A stretch of 64,000 nucleotides of DNA from positions 806,001-870,000 of the forward strand of contig NZ_SBLB01000001.1 in NCBI RefSeq assembly GCF_004138325.1, read 5' to 3'. This document shows, piece after piece, positions 9,525-18,183 of the stretch. The notes under the pieces were generated by a model. The model was not told the DNA's origin, ran no database searches, and saw nothing but the letters and a program-made list of their open reading frames with translations. The number at the start of each line of letters is the position of its first letter. The stretch's first letter is position 1. The stretch comes from Spirosoma sordidisoli. Lineage in GTDB: Bacteria > Bacteroidota > Bacteroidia > Cytophagales > Spirosomataceae. The translations under genes and the position numbers were made by a program.

Positions 9525-9779
9525 TTATAGCCCTAATCGGGCTTTCACTTCCTCAGTGGAGTATCGCCTGCCCTCCTTAGCCAACCGAGCAGTGGCTAGT
9601 TCACCATCAAGCTTATCTTCCAATTGCTGATAAAACTCGTAATCGTCAAAGGAGATGACGGCAGCTACGTTCTTGCCAGAGCGTGTAATGATAGTAGCCT
9701 CCTTAGCAAAGGCGGCTTTACTAATAATCTCCGAAAAGTTCTTGCGCGCATCCTGAGTGCTGCTAACTGACCGTGACAT
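9525..9779 (-). CDS. Phd/YefM family antitoxin
   Basis: The 84-residue protein begins MSRSVSSTQDARKNFSEII and continues with the Phd/YefM dimer core (IITRSGKNVAAVISFDDYEFY). The C-terminus is charged and should wrap the RelE toxin. Reading back to an earlier start at 9863 would add a Cys-rich, non-homologous stretch and cover the operator region, so 9779 is chosen. Such antitoxins bind palindromes in their own promoter, and inverted repeats lie just upstream. Confidence 0.9.
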   Translation of the reverse strand: MSRSVSSTQDARKNFSEIISKAAFAKEATIITRSGKNVAAVISFDDYEFYQQLEDKLDGELATARLAKEGRRYSTEEVKARLGL

Positions 9780-9793
9780 GATCTTTGAGAAGT

Positions 9794-9854
9794 TTATAAG
9801 ATGACAACTTATAACGAAGATCGTAAGTTCTGTACAGAATGTAAAGTCTGTACA
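9794..9854 (-). promoter_or_regulatory. Likely toxin-antitoxin operator
   Basis: The DNA just upstream of the antitoxin start holds a perfect 7-bp inverted repeat (TTATAAG at 9794-9800 and CTTATAA at 9808-9814), a perfect 12-bp palindrome TTCTGTACAGAA (9828-9839), and a second TCTGTACA 18 bp further on (9847-9854). This spacing fits cooperative binding of antitoxin dimers. Function is inferred. Confidence 0.55.
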
Positions 9855-10038
9855 AAAAATCAACGTTCAGTCCACGGCTGATTGATTTGTCCGACCACGC
9901 GATATACGCCACCCAAAAACCAACTATTGAACGGACACCGAACTGTCGACAGGCACGTAGCAAATCCGAAAAAATTCTCACTGTCAGACTATTAACCTGT
10001 CGACTAAGACGCGCCCACGCCATTTGAATGGACGAACC

Positions 10039-10068
10039 GCCCAACGCCACGAAGGGCTGATGGTGAGC
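10039..10068 (-). repeat. Truncated attC-like site
   Basis: GCCCAAC (10039-10045) is followed after 5 bp by GAAGGGCTGATGGTGAGC (10051-10068), nearly the same as the left half of the complete site at 29360. No matching right half (CACCCTTC, then GTTGGGC) follows. A remnant of the conserved GCGGAGC block occurs near 10100, so the site seems to have lost its right half by deletion. Confidence 0.45.
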
Positions 10069-10135
10069 GCACAAAACGCACAAGCTGCTTTTCAGACCAG
10101 CGCGGAGCCTTCGGTACATTTCTATCAGACTCCTT

Positions 10136-10349
10136 AATAGGGGTATTTCTGATGTCGGACGCTATGTGGCAAACCCACTTTTTGACTCCGCTTGTCAGGG
10201 CGATTCTTGTGTCGCAGGCGACCCAAAACTACCAAACCGGGGCGGTCACTTTGTCAACCCAAGCCGCCTAACGAGCCAAACTGCCCGCCTTTTGAACGCG
10301 CTGACGGTCGCACGAAAGCTCACAAACGAGCACTATTTTTTGGCGCATC
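10136..10349. repeat. Degenerate TGTCG modules, no gene
   Basis: This stretch is a gene-less part of island 1. It aligns along most of its length with 11690-11860: both contain GGCAAACCCACTTTTTGA or the near-identical AGCAAACCCACTTTTTGA, GCCTAACGA, CAAACTGCCCGCCTTTTG and CTGACGGTCGCACG in the same order, and both end in GCATCACCCAAC. I see no credible coding sequence. It may be an empty cassette between two attC-like sites. Confidence 0.6.
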
Positions 10350-10434
10350 ACCCAACGCCAACAGGTGTTGAAGGTGAGCGAAGAACTTCACTGAACACAT
10401 GTACCTAAACCTTTACACACTCGTTTGGTTGAGC
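10350..10434 (-). repeat. attC-like site
   Basis: This 85-bp imperfect palindrome is bounded by ACCCAAC (10350-10356) and GTTGAGC (10428-10434), which fit RYYYAAC and GTTRRRY. The inner arm AACAGGTGTTG pairs imperfectly with CACACTCGTT. The conserved AAGGTGAGC and CCTTTACAC blocks seen at the other sites are present. On the minus strand it follows the membrane protein gene whose stop is at 10767. Confidence 0.55.
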
Positions 10435-10583
10435 TGTCATTCTAACCTCGGGACGTGCATCCTGTCGCCGGAACAAAGACAGACGCGAAGAAGACAACAA
10501 CGCACCAATCCGATTTTAGACCGAGCGCGAAGCTGTTGGATTGTTGTTGATCAAGCGGCTTTGTTTGTCGGCTATATAAATAG

Positions 10584-10615
10584 CCAAAAGGGGCTCCCAT
10601 TTCAATAGGAGCCCC
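10584..10615 (-). terminator. Rho-independent terminator
   Basis: GGGGCTCC (10590-10597) and GGAGCCCC (10608-10615) form an 8-bp stem with a 10-nt loop. Read on the minus strand the stem is followed by TTTTGG, a short U-tract. It lies about 150 bp downstream of the membrane protein stop and is the likely end of that transcript. Confidence 0.7.
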
Positions 10616-10766
10616 GATTAGTGTACATAACTGTCTGTAAAACAGATAGAACATGATTAGATTCGGATGTCTCGCATTTGTTTTTGGTTAACGTTGTTAC
10701 AGTGAAAACCTATAACTAAGGTAAAATGTTAATTATAACTGGCAAAATTTATTTTATTAAAATTTA

Positions 10767-11402
10767 TTAAATGTCAGGTGATAAAGATAATCCATGTTTA
10801 AACTCACCTTTCATTATATACTTAGAGGGTTTATAGTACTTTTTTGTAAACACACCAGAAAGACCACTAAGACCATGCCGAACTATAACTTGTAGTTGTA
10901 AATATTGGTTTCTTTGAGCAACTAAAGGTCTAATGTCCGTCGTTGTTGTGAAAATACAGGCGCAGGGGGAATTTTTATCTACTAGGCTACACCCCTTGAT
11001 AACAGACTCAATGTAAAATAGATCGCTCCTTACAAGTGGTACGTCTTGAATAACTATATCGTTTTTGCCGCTAGCGACTTCCTCAGTTACAGACCATAGG
11101 TTTAGGTTGACATCAAAAGCCTTAAAAAAAATAGAACTATTTATAATTTTAAATGAGAAAACGGCTTGATTGGGGAATCTTGAATCTTTATCTGTCTCCA
11201 TAATATAGGAGGATATGAGTATCTTGGGCTTGAGAAGAACAAATATCATTGGCAGAAAAACGGCGGATGATACTAGATTCGTAATTAGACCCAGCCTTGC
11301 AGTATTATCATAAAATACCTTCTTAACCCCTTCCTGACCAAACCATATACTTACAGCCGTAATCAAAAGCCAAACAGAGGGCCAAATAATTGCCTTTCCC
11401 AT
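10767..11402 (-). CDS. Unknown membrane protein (island 1 cassette)
   Basis: I do not recognise this 211-residue protein. Two hydrophobic helices are visible, at about residues 7-24 and 39-58, followed by about 150 polar residues with a beta-rich pattern and several Cys, probably on one face of the inner membrane. The gene is clearly AT-richer than the flanking core genes. It lies alone between an attC-like site (downstream, 10350-10434) and the island head at 11861, so it is a one-gene cassette by position. A role in defence or stress is possible but nothing in the sequence shows it. Confidence 0.7.
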   Translation of the reverse strand: MGKAIIWPSVWLLITAVSIWFGQEGVKKVFYDNTARLGLITNLVSSAVFLPMIFVLLKPKILISSYIMETDKDSRFPNQAVFSFKIINSSIFFKAFDVNLNLWSVTEEVASGKNDIVIQDVPLVRSDLFYIESVIKGCSLVDKNSPCACIFTTTTDIRPLVAQRNQYLQLQVIVRHGLSGLSGVFTKKYYKPSKYIMKGEFKHGLSLSPDI

Positions 11403-11689
11403 AGATAATAATACTTACAAAGCTTAGTGTGTTCGGACGAGTATGCTACTTGTGCATTCTGTACAATTTACTTTCAACATAAGTACAATTAATAAAAGTA
11501 TAATGCTGACAAGCCGCCACTTTATTTAACGGCATATAAACAGTCGATTACTAGGCATTTATGCAATTTGCAAAGAGACAGGTTCCTTGTCGCTCGGCAG
11601 GGTAAAAACAGCGTACCTTTCATTCAAAACCAACTTGCGAAGCTTAGCTGACCAATTTTACTCAGGGCGCGAAGTTCAAAACACGTTTG

Positions 11690-11860
11690 TCGGGGCGGCT
11701 AACTTGTCGCACGCTACGTAGCAAACCCACTTTTTGATTCTCATAACTGGGGTGTTTCTCGTGTCGACCGAAGATCGCCTAACGAACCAAACTGCCCGCC
11801 TTTTGCACACGCTGACGGTCGCACGTAAGCCCACAAACGAGCATTATTTTTTGGTGCATC
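11690..11860. repeat. Degenerate TGTCG modules at the right end of island 1
   Basis: Noncoding DNA that aligns with 10136-10349. It holds modules such as GGGGCGGCTAACTTGTCGC and GGGGTGTTTCTCGTGTCG, and leads directly into the ACCCAAC head site. The stretch from 11403 to 11690 upstream is AT-rich and shows no gene; the promoter of the membrane protein should lie there. Confidence 0.6.
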
Positions 11861-11931
11861 ACCCAACATAGTATTGTACGCAACACCACTCACTATTAAT
11901 CTATTGATTACTAACAAATTAATAGTAAGTG
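11861..11931 (-). other. attI-like head of island 1
   Basis: ACCCAAC at 11861-11867 begins a 23-bp sequence (11861-11883) found identically at 34191-34213. It is followed by a hairpin with 14-bp arms, 11887-11900 against 11918-11931, with one mismatch and a 17-nt loop. On the minus strand this is the start of the cassette series: a fixed sequence, one core site GTTGGGT, then cassettes. The hairpin could alternatively end the AraC gene transcript, whose stop is 110 bp away. Confidence 0.45.
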
Positions 11932-12040
11932 TAAGCAGTAACAACTACGCTTATAATGACTCTTGCCAAAGAAAGGGAGTTACTGACACATTTCAAAAAG
12001 ATCATACGTGGGCAGTTGGGCGTTTTTAGGCAACGGTGGT

Positions 12041-12889
12041 TTAGCCAGCCAGGGCACGCCGGTACGCGCTCGGCGTCTGGCCCGTCACGCTCCGGAAGGT
12101 CTTGTTGAAATGCGAGAGATTGTTGAACCCAACCGACAGGCCAATGTCGGCCACCGTGCGCGCCGAATGCAGCAGTCGCCGGGCCTGGCTGATCCGGTAT
12201 TCGTTCAGGAAATCGGTAAACGTCTGGTGGGTCATCCGCTTGAAATACCGACAAAAAGCCGGTACGGTCAGGCTGGCCAGGTCCGCCACCGCCCGGATGT
12301 CCAGGTCTTCGGCATAATGCTGCTCGACGTACTGACAAACCCGGTTGATGCGCTCTTTTTCCTTTGGGTTCAGGTCGAAGCGAACCCCGTCGGCGTGAAG
12401 CGGCTCTACATCAGTAGCGTCGGCCAGGTAGTGCAACACCCGCAGCAGACTCAGCATTCGTTCGAAAGGGGGCTGCTGGGGCAGCTGGGTCAATAAGGGG
12501 CCAACGCGCTGCCGGGTTTCATCGCCGAAGAGCAGTCCCGAGTGCGACCGTTCAAACAGTCGGCGGACCTGAGCCAGCTCCGGTTTTTGCAGAAAGTGCT
12601 CGCCCATAAAATCCTCGCGCATCTGCACAACGATCTCCTCGTACTGCCCCTCGGTTCCGTAGCTGAAGTTCAGGTGAGGCAGATTGGGGCCAATAAATAC
12701 CAGCTCGCCGGCTTCGTAGCGTGAGAGGCTTGTGCCGATGCGTCGCTGTCCGCTGCCCACCGGAATGTAGACAATTTCATACTCGGGGTGGTAGTGCCAG
12801 TACACCCAGCACGGCTCGGCTTCGGTACTGTGAATAACCCGAAACGAACTCCCGACTTCGGGTTCTATTTTTTCGAACTGGAGTTTCAT
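12041..12889 (-). CDS. AraC family transcriptional regulator
   Basis: The 282-residue protein has an N-terminal cupin sensor domain (WHYHPEYEIVYIP, then EAGELVFIGPNLPH) and a C-terminal AraC double helix-turn-helix at about 180-280, ending GFNNLSHFNKTFRSVTGQTPSAYRR. Such regulators commonly bind a sugar or other small ligand and control nearby catabolic genes. The target is unknown. It is divergent from msrA across an 89-bp gap that may carry both promoters. GC content is typical of the core genome. Confidence 0.92.
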   Translation of the reverse strand: MKLQFEKIEPEVGSSFRVIHSTEAEPCWVYWHYHPEYEIVYIPVGSGQRRIGTSLSRYEAGELVFIGPNLPHLNFSYGTEGQYEEIVVQMREDFMGEHFLQKPELAQVRRLFERSHSGLLFGDETRQRVGPLLTQLPQQPPFERMLSLLRVLHYLADATDVEPLHADGVRFDLNPKEKERINRVCQYVEQHYAEDLDIRAVADLASLTVPAFCRYFKRMTHQTFTDFLNEYRISQARRLLHSARTVADIGLSVGFNNLSHFNKTFRSVTGQTPSAYRRALAG

Positions 12890-12978
12890 AAGGACCAGCG
12901 AAACAGGCCGTTTGGAGGGAAACCGCTTTTCGCTTTATAACGTTTATTAATCAACAGCTTGCTTATTCAAAAAACACC

Positions 12979-13641
12979 ATGAACCGAATCCTTCTTTGCT
13001 TACTGAGTCTGATCACACTGGCCGGTCTGGCTCAGGGTCAGTCTACCGATTACGCCTTCGCCAAATTACCCGCTCCCAAACCGGGCGAAGCGGTAGCCAC
13101 CTTGGCGGGCGGCTGCTTCTGGGCACTCGAAGAGGGGATGGACCAGCTCAAAGGCGTGCGCGAGGTCGTCTCCGGTTATTCGGGCGGCTCGGTCAAAAAC
13201 CCAACCTACGAACAGGTAGGCACCGACCGGACCGGCCATGCCGAATCGGTACAGGTTTACTACGATCCCAAAGTCATCAGCTACGCCCAGCTGCTCGACG
13301 CTTTTTTTGCCGGCCATGACCCCACGACCCTTAACCGCCAGGGACCGGACGTTGGCCGCGATTACCGGTCCGTCGCGTTTTACCGCACTCCCGCCGAGAA
13401 GGCCGAAATCCTGGCGGCCATCAAACGGGTCAACGACTCGGGCCATTACTCGGGCAAGGTAGTCACTGAAGTAGTGGCGTTTCAGGCTTTCTACCCCGCC
13501 GAGAATTATCACCAGAACTATTTCGCCCTGCATCCTGATCAGCCATATATCCAGCGGGTATCGCTGCCCAAGGTCGAAAAGCTCCGCAAAGCAATGGCCG
13601 GACGGCTTAAAAATAATACGTCGTTAACAATGAATCGCTAA
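12979..13641 (+). CDS. msrA: Exported peptide-methionine (S)-S-oxide reductase
   Basis: MsrA reduces methionine-S-sulfoxide in damaged proteins. The catalytic Cys46 lies in GCFWALE, and VVSGYSGG and GHAESVQVYYDP are family motifs. Residues 1-20 form a signal peptide (LITLAGLAQG), so this copy works in the periplasm. The body is of normal length. It is divergent from the AraC gene and followed by a strong terminator, so it is probably a single-gene transcript. Confidence 0.95.
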   Translation: MNRILLCLLSLITLAGLAQGQSTDYAFAKLPAPKPGEAVATLAGGCFWALEEGMDQLKGVREVVSGYSGGSVKNPTYEQVGTDRTGHAESVQVYYDPKVISYAQLLDAFFAGHDPTTLNRQGPDVGRDYRSVAFYRTPAEKAEILAAIKRVNDSGHYSGKVVTEVVAFQAFYPAENYHQNYFALHPDQPYIQRVSLPKVEKLRKAMAGRLKNNTSLTMNR

Positions 13642-13696
13642 TTAGCGGCATCAAAAAGACAATACAGCATCAGCAGCGGATAATAAAAACACAGAA

Positions 13697-13721
13697 TAGC
13701 CGGCTACCACCGGCTATTTTT
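13697..13721 (+). terminator. Rho-independent terminator after msrA
   Basis: TAGCCGG (13697-13703) pairs with CCGGCTA (13710-13716) around a 6-nt loop and is followed by TTTTT. It lies 55 bp after the msrA stop and only a few bases before the next ATG, so it separates the two genes. Confidence 0.8.
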
Positions 13722-13726
13722 GCAGC

Positions 13727-14935
13727 ATGAATACACCGGTTACGCTCAACAAATCACACCTAAACCTACTCGTTCGAAATGTACTGTCGTTCTTCACGAA
13801 CCGACAGGCGCTGGCCGTTGGGTTGGTCTTTGCGTCAGACAGCCTGCTGTTCGGCAGCTGGGTTTCTCACATTCCCTACGTAAAACAGAAGCTAAGTTTA
13901 TCGGAAGCCGAACTGGGCCTGGTTCTGTTTGCCATGCCCGCCGGTTTGCTGGTGATGAACCCGCTGACAGGCCGGATCATTGCCCGGCTTGGCGAAGCGC
14001 GGTCCTGTTTCTGGTCGGCGGTCGGGCTGGCTATTTCGATGTGCATCCCGATTAACGCGCCCAATACGCTCATGTTGACCATTGGCCTGTTCCTGGTCGG
14101 GCTGGCCGCAGCGCTCATCAACGTGGCCATGAACACCAGCGCCACCAACCTGGAACGGCACCAGGGCAGCGTGATCATGTCGTCCTGTCACGGCATGTGG
14201 AGCCTCGGTGGCCTGCTGGGTTCGGGTATCGCGGGAGCCGTAATAGCCCTGCACGTACCGCCCCCGGTTCATATCATGGTGGTATCGGTGCTGATCCTGC
14301 TGGCTACGTTTCTGATACAGCCCATGCTGGCCCGGATTCCGTCCAGCAGCCGCACCGAAACCGGCGAGAAGGCGGGCTCCTCCTTCGTTATGCCGACCTT
14401 CGACCTGCTGCTGATGATCCTCATCGGGCTGGCCCTGGCCATGGGCGAAGGAGCCGCTTTCGACTGGAGCGCCGTCTACCTGCGCGAAACCCTGGGAGCC
14501 AGCAGTCAGATTGCCGCCCTGGGTTTTGCCAGCTTCTCGCTCACCATGACCGGATTCCGTTTTCTGGGCGATGCCATCATCCCGAAAATTGGCGGCAAAC
14601 GCTGGCTGCAGATCGGTGGCGTTCTGGCCGCGCTGGGTCTGGTTATGGCCATTGCGCTGCCCTACCCGACCACGGCGCTGCTGGGTTTCGGGCTGCTGGG
14701 GGCAGGCTGCTCGCTGGGGGCACCGGTTCTGTACGCGGCTGCGCTACGGGTACCGGGTATTCCGCCCGCGGCTGGTCTGGCTACCTTTGCTACGTTCAGC
14801 TTCATCGGTTTTCTGGCAGGCCCACCGCTGGTTGGCTTCATTGCCGAAGGGTTCGGCCTTTATTTCGGGCTGGGCTTTGTGGCACTGATGCTCCTGATTT
14901 CGGCGGGACTGGCCCGACTCGTAAACCTGTTTTAA
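13727..14935 (+). CDS. MFS transporter
   Basis: The 402-residue integral membrane protein has about 12 hydrophobic helices and the MFS loop-2/3 motif region around GRIIARLGEARS. The layout resembles the YbjJ-like branch of the superfamily (ending FIGFLAGPPLVGFIAEGFGL). The substrate is not deducible. The start MNTPVTLNKSHLN is just after the msrA terminator, which leaves little room for a promoter of its own. The next gene on the same strand follows after 81 bp. Confidence 0.88.
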   Translation: MNTPVTLNKSHLNLLVRNVLSFFTNRQALAVGLVFASDSLLFGSWVSHIPYVKQKLSLSEAELGLVLFAMPAGLLVMNPLTGRIIARLGEARSCFWSAVGLAISMCIPINAPNTLMLTIGLFLVGLAAALINVAMNTSATNLERHQGSVIMSSCHGMWSLGGLLGSGIAGAVIALHVPPPVHIMVVSVLILLATFLIQPMLARIPSSSRTETGEKAGSSFVMPTFDLLLMILIGLALAMGEGAAFDWSAVYLRETLGASSQIAALGFASFSLTMTGFRFLGDAIIPKIGGKRWLQIGGVLAALGLVMAIALPYPTTALLGFGLLGAGCSLGAPVLYAAALRVPGIPPAAGLATFATFSFIGFLAGPPLVGFIAEGFGLYFGLGFVALMLLISAGLARLVNLF

Positions 14936-15016
14936 CCCGAAGAACAGACAACGGAACCCCGCCCTGGGGCGGTTAGTGTCCCTGCGTTCGCTTCTTCTCT
15001 TACTCAGTTATAGTGC

Positions 15017-15682
15017 ATGAAAGCAGTTATTTTTGATATGGACGGGGTGATTGTGGACACCAATCCGCACCACCGCATTGCCTGGCGTGAGTACTACCAG
15101 CGCAACGGGAAAACCCTAAGCGACGCCGACTTCGTAGAGCATGTGTCCGGTAAGCACAACACCCACATCGTTGCCCACCTGTTTGCCGATCAAACCCTGA
15201 CGCCTGACGAAGTGCTACGGCTCGGCAACGAAAAAGAAGCCCTGTTTCGGGAGCTGTACCGCCCGGTCATCACCCCCGTTGCCGGTCTGGTCGACTTTCT
15301 GAAAGCCCTGAAAGCGGCCGGGATCCGTACCGCCGTAGCCACGTCTGCCCCGGTCGAGAATCTGGAGCTGGTCATCGACGCGCTTGAGCTACGGCCTTAT
15401 TTCGATGCCCTTATGAACGAAAGCATGGTCAGCCATCCCAAACCGGACCCGGAAATTTACCAGAAAGCCATGCAGCAACTCGGCGTCGACCCGGCCGATA
15501 GCGTGGTGTTCGAAGACTCCATGACCGGCATTCAGGCGGCCCGGGCTGCGGGGGCGCAGGTGGTGGGCGTAGCGACGACCCTCTCGTTCGACGATCTGCG
15601 GTCTTTTGTCGACGATAGTATCCACGACTTTACCGACATGGACATCGATAGGCTACAGCGCCTGTACGGGGTAGCGTCTTAA
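15017..15682 (+). CDS. HAD family hydrolase, beta-phosphoglucomutase-like
   Basis: The 221-residue protein has the HAD motifs in order: DMDGVIVD with the nucleophile Asp8 and Asp10, a Thr/Ser motif in AVATSAP, the Lys in SHPKPDPEIY, and the acidic motif FEDSMTGIQAA. A helical cap lies between motifs 1 and 2, as in beta-phosphoglucomutases and sugar phosphatases. It is cytosolic. The exact substrate is unknown; a sugar phosphate is likely. Confidence 0.88.
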   Translation: MKAVIFDMDGVIVDTNPHHRIAWREYYQRNGKTLSDADFVEHVSGKHNTHIVAHLFADQTLTPDEVLRLGNEKEALFRELYRPVITPVAGLVDFLKALKAAGIRTAVATSAPVENLELVIDALELRPYFDALMNESMVSHPKPDPEIYQKAMQQLGVDPADSVVFEDSMTGIQAARAAGAQVVGVATTLSFDDLRSFVDDSIHDFTDMDIDRLQRLYGVAS

Positions 15683-15830
15683 GTTTTTTTAACGTCCGTT
15701 TGTCGGGGCCCTGCTCCGAAACTTGTAGTTTTACGGAACTGTTATTCAGAACCAGTTGGGTAGTGAATCGTGCGGCAACTTCCTATCTTGCCACTGCTCA
15801 CCAGCCAGCTGGTTCTGACCCGTTTTAGCT

Positions 15831-16601
15831 ATGTCGCATCCGAGCCGTTTTTTCCTGGTACTGGCCGTTGCCCTCTGCAGTTTGACTGACATGTGGGCAC
15901 AGGGGAAATACGTGATCGGAACGGTCATCGATCAAACGACGCAAAAGGGGGTTGACCGGGCAACGGTCATCAACCAGCGCACCCGCCAGCGGGCCCGAAC
16001 CAACGCAGCCGGTCGTTTTTTTCTGACCATCCAGCCCGGCGATTCGCTCATCCTGAACAGCCAGCTCTACAACCGCACCGCCATCCGGTACGACGGCTCG
16101 GACAACCCGACCATTGTGGCCAAATCGTTGCCGCCCATGCCCTACCGGGTGGTCGATCTGGCCGAGGTGACCGTAACGGCCAAGCGGTATGAAGAGGTAA
16201 AACGTGAGATTCAGCAGGTGCTGGCCGAGCCTACCGCGTCCCGAAAAGTAACGGGCGAACAGGCATTTGACCGGCTGGCCGATGGCGCGGGCGTCACCCT
16301 GCTTTATGAACTGTTTGGCAAACGGCCCAAGTCAGACCGCAAGGCGTATTATATCATGCAGCAGGACCGTCGGCATGCGCTGGCGCTCGAACGGTTCCGG
16401 CTGCTAGTCGATCAGGCGACCGACCTCAAGGGCGATGATATCGACCGGTTCTACGACTTCTGCGACCTAGACGACGAATTTCTGCTCAAGGCCTCGGACT
16501 ACGATCTGATCAACACCCTCCAGCAACTCCGCAACCGCTTCCGCTACGGGTTTAACCGCCCCAGCCGCCTGCAGGCCGACCCCGACGCGCCCCGCCAGTA
16601 G
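15831..16601 (+). CDS. Secreted CarboxypepD_reg-like protein
   Basis: The 256-residue protein has a signal peptide (ending DMWAQ) and one beta-sandwich domain at about 24-105 like the N-terminal carboxypeptidase-regulatory domain of Bacteroidota outer-membrane proteins (GTVIDQTTQKGVDRATV). Here no barrel or plug follows; the last 140 residues are helical, charged and unassigned. It may be anchored at the periplasmic or outer face. It faces the MOSC gene with a 15-bp gap between stops. Confidence 0.75.
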   Translation: MSHPSRFFLVLAVALCSLTDMWAQGKYVIGTVIDQTTQKGVDRATVINQRTRQRARTNAAGRFFLTIQPGDSLILNSQLYNRTAIRYDGSDNPTIVAKSLPPMPYRVVDLAEVTVTAKRYEEVKREIQQVLAEPTASRKVTGEQAFDRLADGAGVTLLYELFGKRPKSDRKAYYIMQQDRRHALALERFRLLVDQATDLKGDDIDRFYDFCDLDDEFLLKASDYDLINTLQQLRNRFRYGFNRPSRLQADPDAPRQ

Positions 16602-16616
16602 CCAGCCCCAACCCGG

Positions 16617-17111
16617 TCAGTGCAGCACGACAACCGGATCGCCGGCTCCGATCGTTCCGCCCTGAATGACTTTAGCCGTCAGCCCGCCGTGGCCCCGCAT
16701 GGCGTTATACCCACCGGGACCGAGCGCCGTCTCCATCTTGGAACAGGGATGACACTGACCGGTGATCTGGAGTACTACGCCCCCGCTGGCCGGGTCACCA
16801 ATCTGGAGCCGGTGGTCTTTCAGGGCCAGCAGGTTTATGCCCGATATAACCAGATTCCGACGCAGCAGGGCCGGATCGAGAGCATCGCGCCCCGTGAGAG
16901 CCGCCACAACCGGCAGGTGTTCGGCCTGGATCAGGGTAACATGGCGGTTCCCGCTCTGCCCGCTGTAGTGATCGCCGGCCAGCCCCCCTTTCGTGGATAC
17001 CTCGACCGACTCGACGACACTGACCTCGCCCCGGCGCTCGGGCCGAATACCGATCCACTCCACCCGACCGGCGCGCGGAAATACCTCAAACAGGTCTTTG
17101 ATATTTTGCAT
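16617..17111 (-). CDS. MOSC domain protein
   Basis: The 164-residue protein is a single MOSC domain, related to the C-terminus of molybdenum cofactor sulfurase, which handles sulfur or molybdenum cofactor. The family motif with the conserved Cys is seen in ITGQCHPCSKME, and GLAGDHYSG lies earlier. The start MQNIKDLFEVF at 17111 is chosen because the upstream extension to 17240 is unlike the family. It lies 41 bp after a metallophosphoesterase gene on the same strand. A molybdoenzyme (sulfite dehydrogenase) is encoded near 60 kb. Confidence 0.88.
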   Translation of the reverse strand: MQNIKDLFEVFPRAGRVEWIGIRPERRGEVSVVESVEVSTKGGLAGDHYSGQSGNRHVTLIQAEHLPVVAALTGRDALDPALLRRNLVISGINLLALKDHRLQIGDPASGGVVLQITGQCHPCSKMETALGPGGYNAMRGHGGLTAKVIQGGTIGAGDPVVVLH

Positions 17112-17151
17112 ACGTGTCTCTGCGCCCGGATGAACCAGACAAAGAGATAAC

Positions 17152-18072
17152 CTAATAGCTGAGGTAGCGGTTCTCGACCGAGCCGTCGTCGTACAAATCA
17201 ACCAGCGCGTACCCGGCGGATGTATGATGATACCGGCCAAACCACCAGGCTCCGCTCACGGCGCCGTTGCAGTAGTACGAAACGCCGTTGTAGTCGACCC
17301 GGTCGGTGAGGTGAATATGACCGCTCAGGGCTGCTTTCACGTTCGGATACTGGTTGAAGAGGCCCGTTAATCGAACGGTATCGCTGTGCATCCAGCGCGA
17401 CGGCACGTTCCAATGGTCGCCCTCGAATCGTTTGCCGTCGAAGAACACACAGGCGGCCAGGATGGGCACGTGCGATACGATCAGGATGGGCGTACTGGCG
17501 GGGGTGGCTTTCAGTTCGGCTTCGAGCCAGGCGTACTGTTCCTCGTCGAGGTGGGCGGTATACCAGCTGCCATCGGCTTTGGGCTGTACGCTGTCCAGCA
17601 CGATGATCTGCCAGCCGTTGCGGTTCAGGCTGTAATAACGCCGGGTCAGCCGCAGCTCGTCCATGGCCCACTGCCGCCCCGACAAAAACGACCCGTTCCG
17701 ATCCTGATGGCACCAGATGTCATGGTTACCGATGCAGCTGAGTACCGGCAGGGCATTTTCATTCGTCAATACCTTGTTGTAGAGGCTCCACTGGCGCTTA
17801 ACGCTCTCCTGGCTGCGGCCGTGGGCTTCCATGATGGCGTCGCCCCCGTTCAGGATCAGGTCAGGCCGGTCGGGCAACTCCTGGAGGTGGTGCAGGCACC
17901 GCTCAAACCCTTTGGCCGCGCCAATGATGGGCTGCATGTGAACATCGGTCAGGTGAGCAATGCGCAGGAGTCGGCGCTTGGGGGCCGCAACGGGCCGGGC
18001 AGAAACAAGGTGAGGGGTCGAAAGGGCAGCCAGGCCCGTACTAACTCGTTTGACAACGTCGCGACGATTCAT
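17152..18072 (-). CDS. Exported calcineurin-like metallophosphoesterase
   Basis: The 306-residue protein starts MNRRDVVKRVSTGLAALS, which looks like a Tat-type signal. The metal ligands are seen in LTDVHMQP, NGGDAIME, GNHDIW, SHVPI and SGHIHLTD, so the two-metal site is complete. It probably hydrolyses a phosphodiester or phosphomonoester in the periplasm; the substrate is unknown. It is between the GH5 and MOSC genes on the same strand. Confidence 0.88.
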   Translation of the reverse strand: MNRRDVVKRVSTGLAALSTPHLVSARPVAAPKRRLLRIAHLTDVHMQPIIGAAKGFERCLHHLQELPDRPDLILNGGDAIMEAHGRSQESVKRQWSLYNKVLTNENALPVLSCIGNHDIWCHQDRNGSFLSGRQWAMDELRLTRRYYSLNRNGWQIIVLDSVQPKADGSWYTAHLDEEQYAWLEAELKATPASTPILIVSHVPILAACVFFDGKRFEGDHWNVPSRWMHSDTVRLTGLFNQYPNVKAALSGHIHLTDRVDYNGVSYYCNGAVSGAWWFGRYHHTSAGYALVDLYDDGSVENRYLSY

Positions 18073-18183
18073 GCGTCATGATGGTTTGCCAAAAGTACAG
18101 ACTTGCCGACGCTTGCCCGTTACGCCGATTTTACCCTTTTGTTAGCGAATCGTGTAGGCATCAGCGCCCTTGTTCACATCCGG

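Noticed and set aside
9763..10119. Open frame of 118 codons on the minus strand
   Set aside because: It covers the antitoxin control region and a truncated attC-like site, with no recognisable protein sequence.
14936..15016. CCGCC/GGCGG hairpin as terminator after the MFS gene
   Set aside because: The stem is only 5-6 bp with no U-tract.
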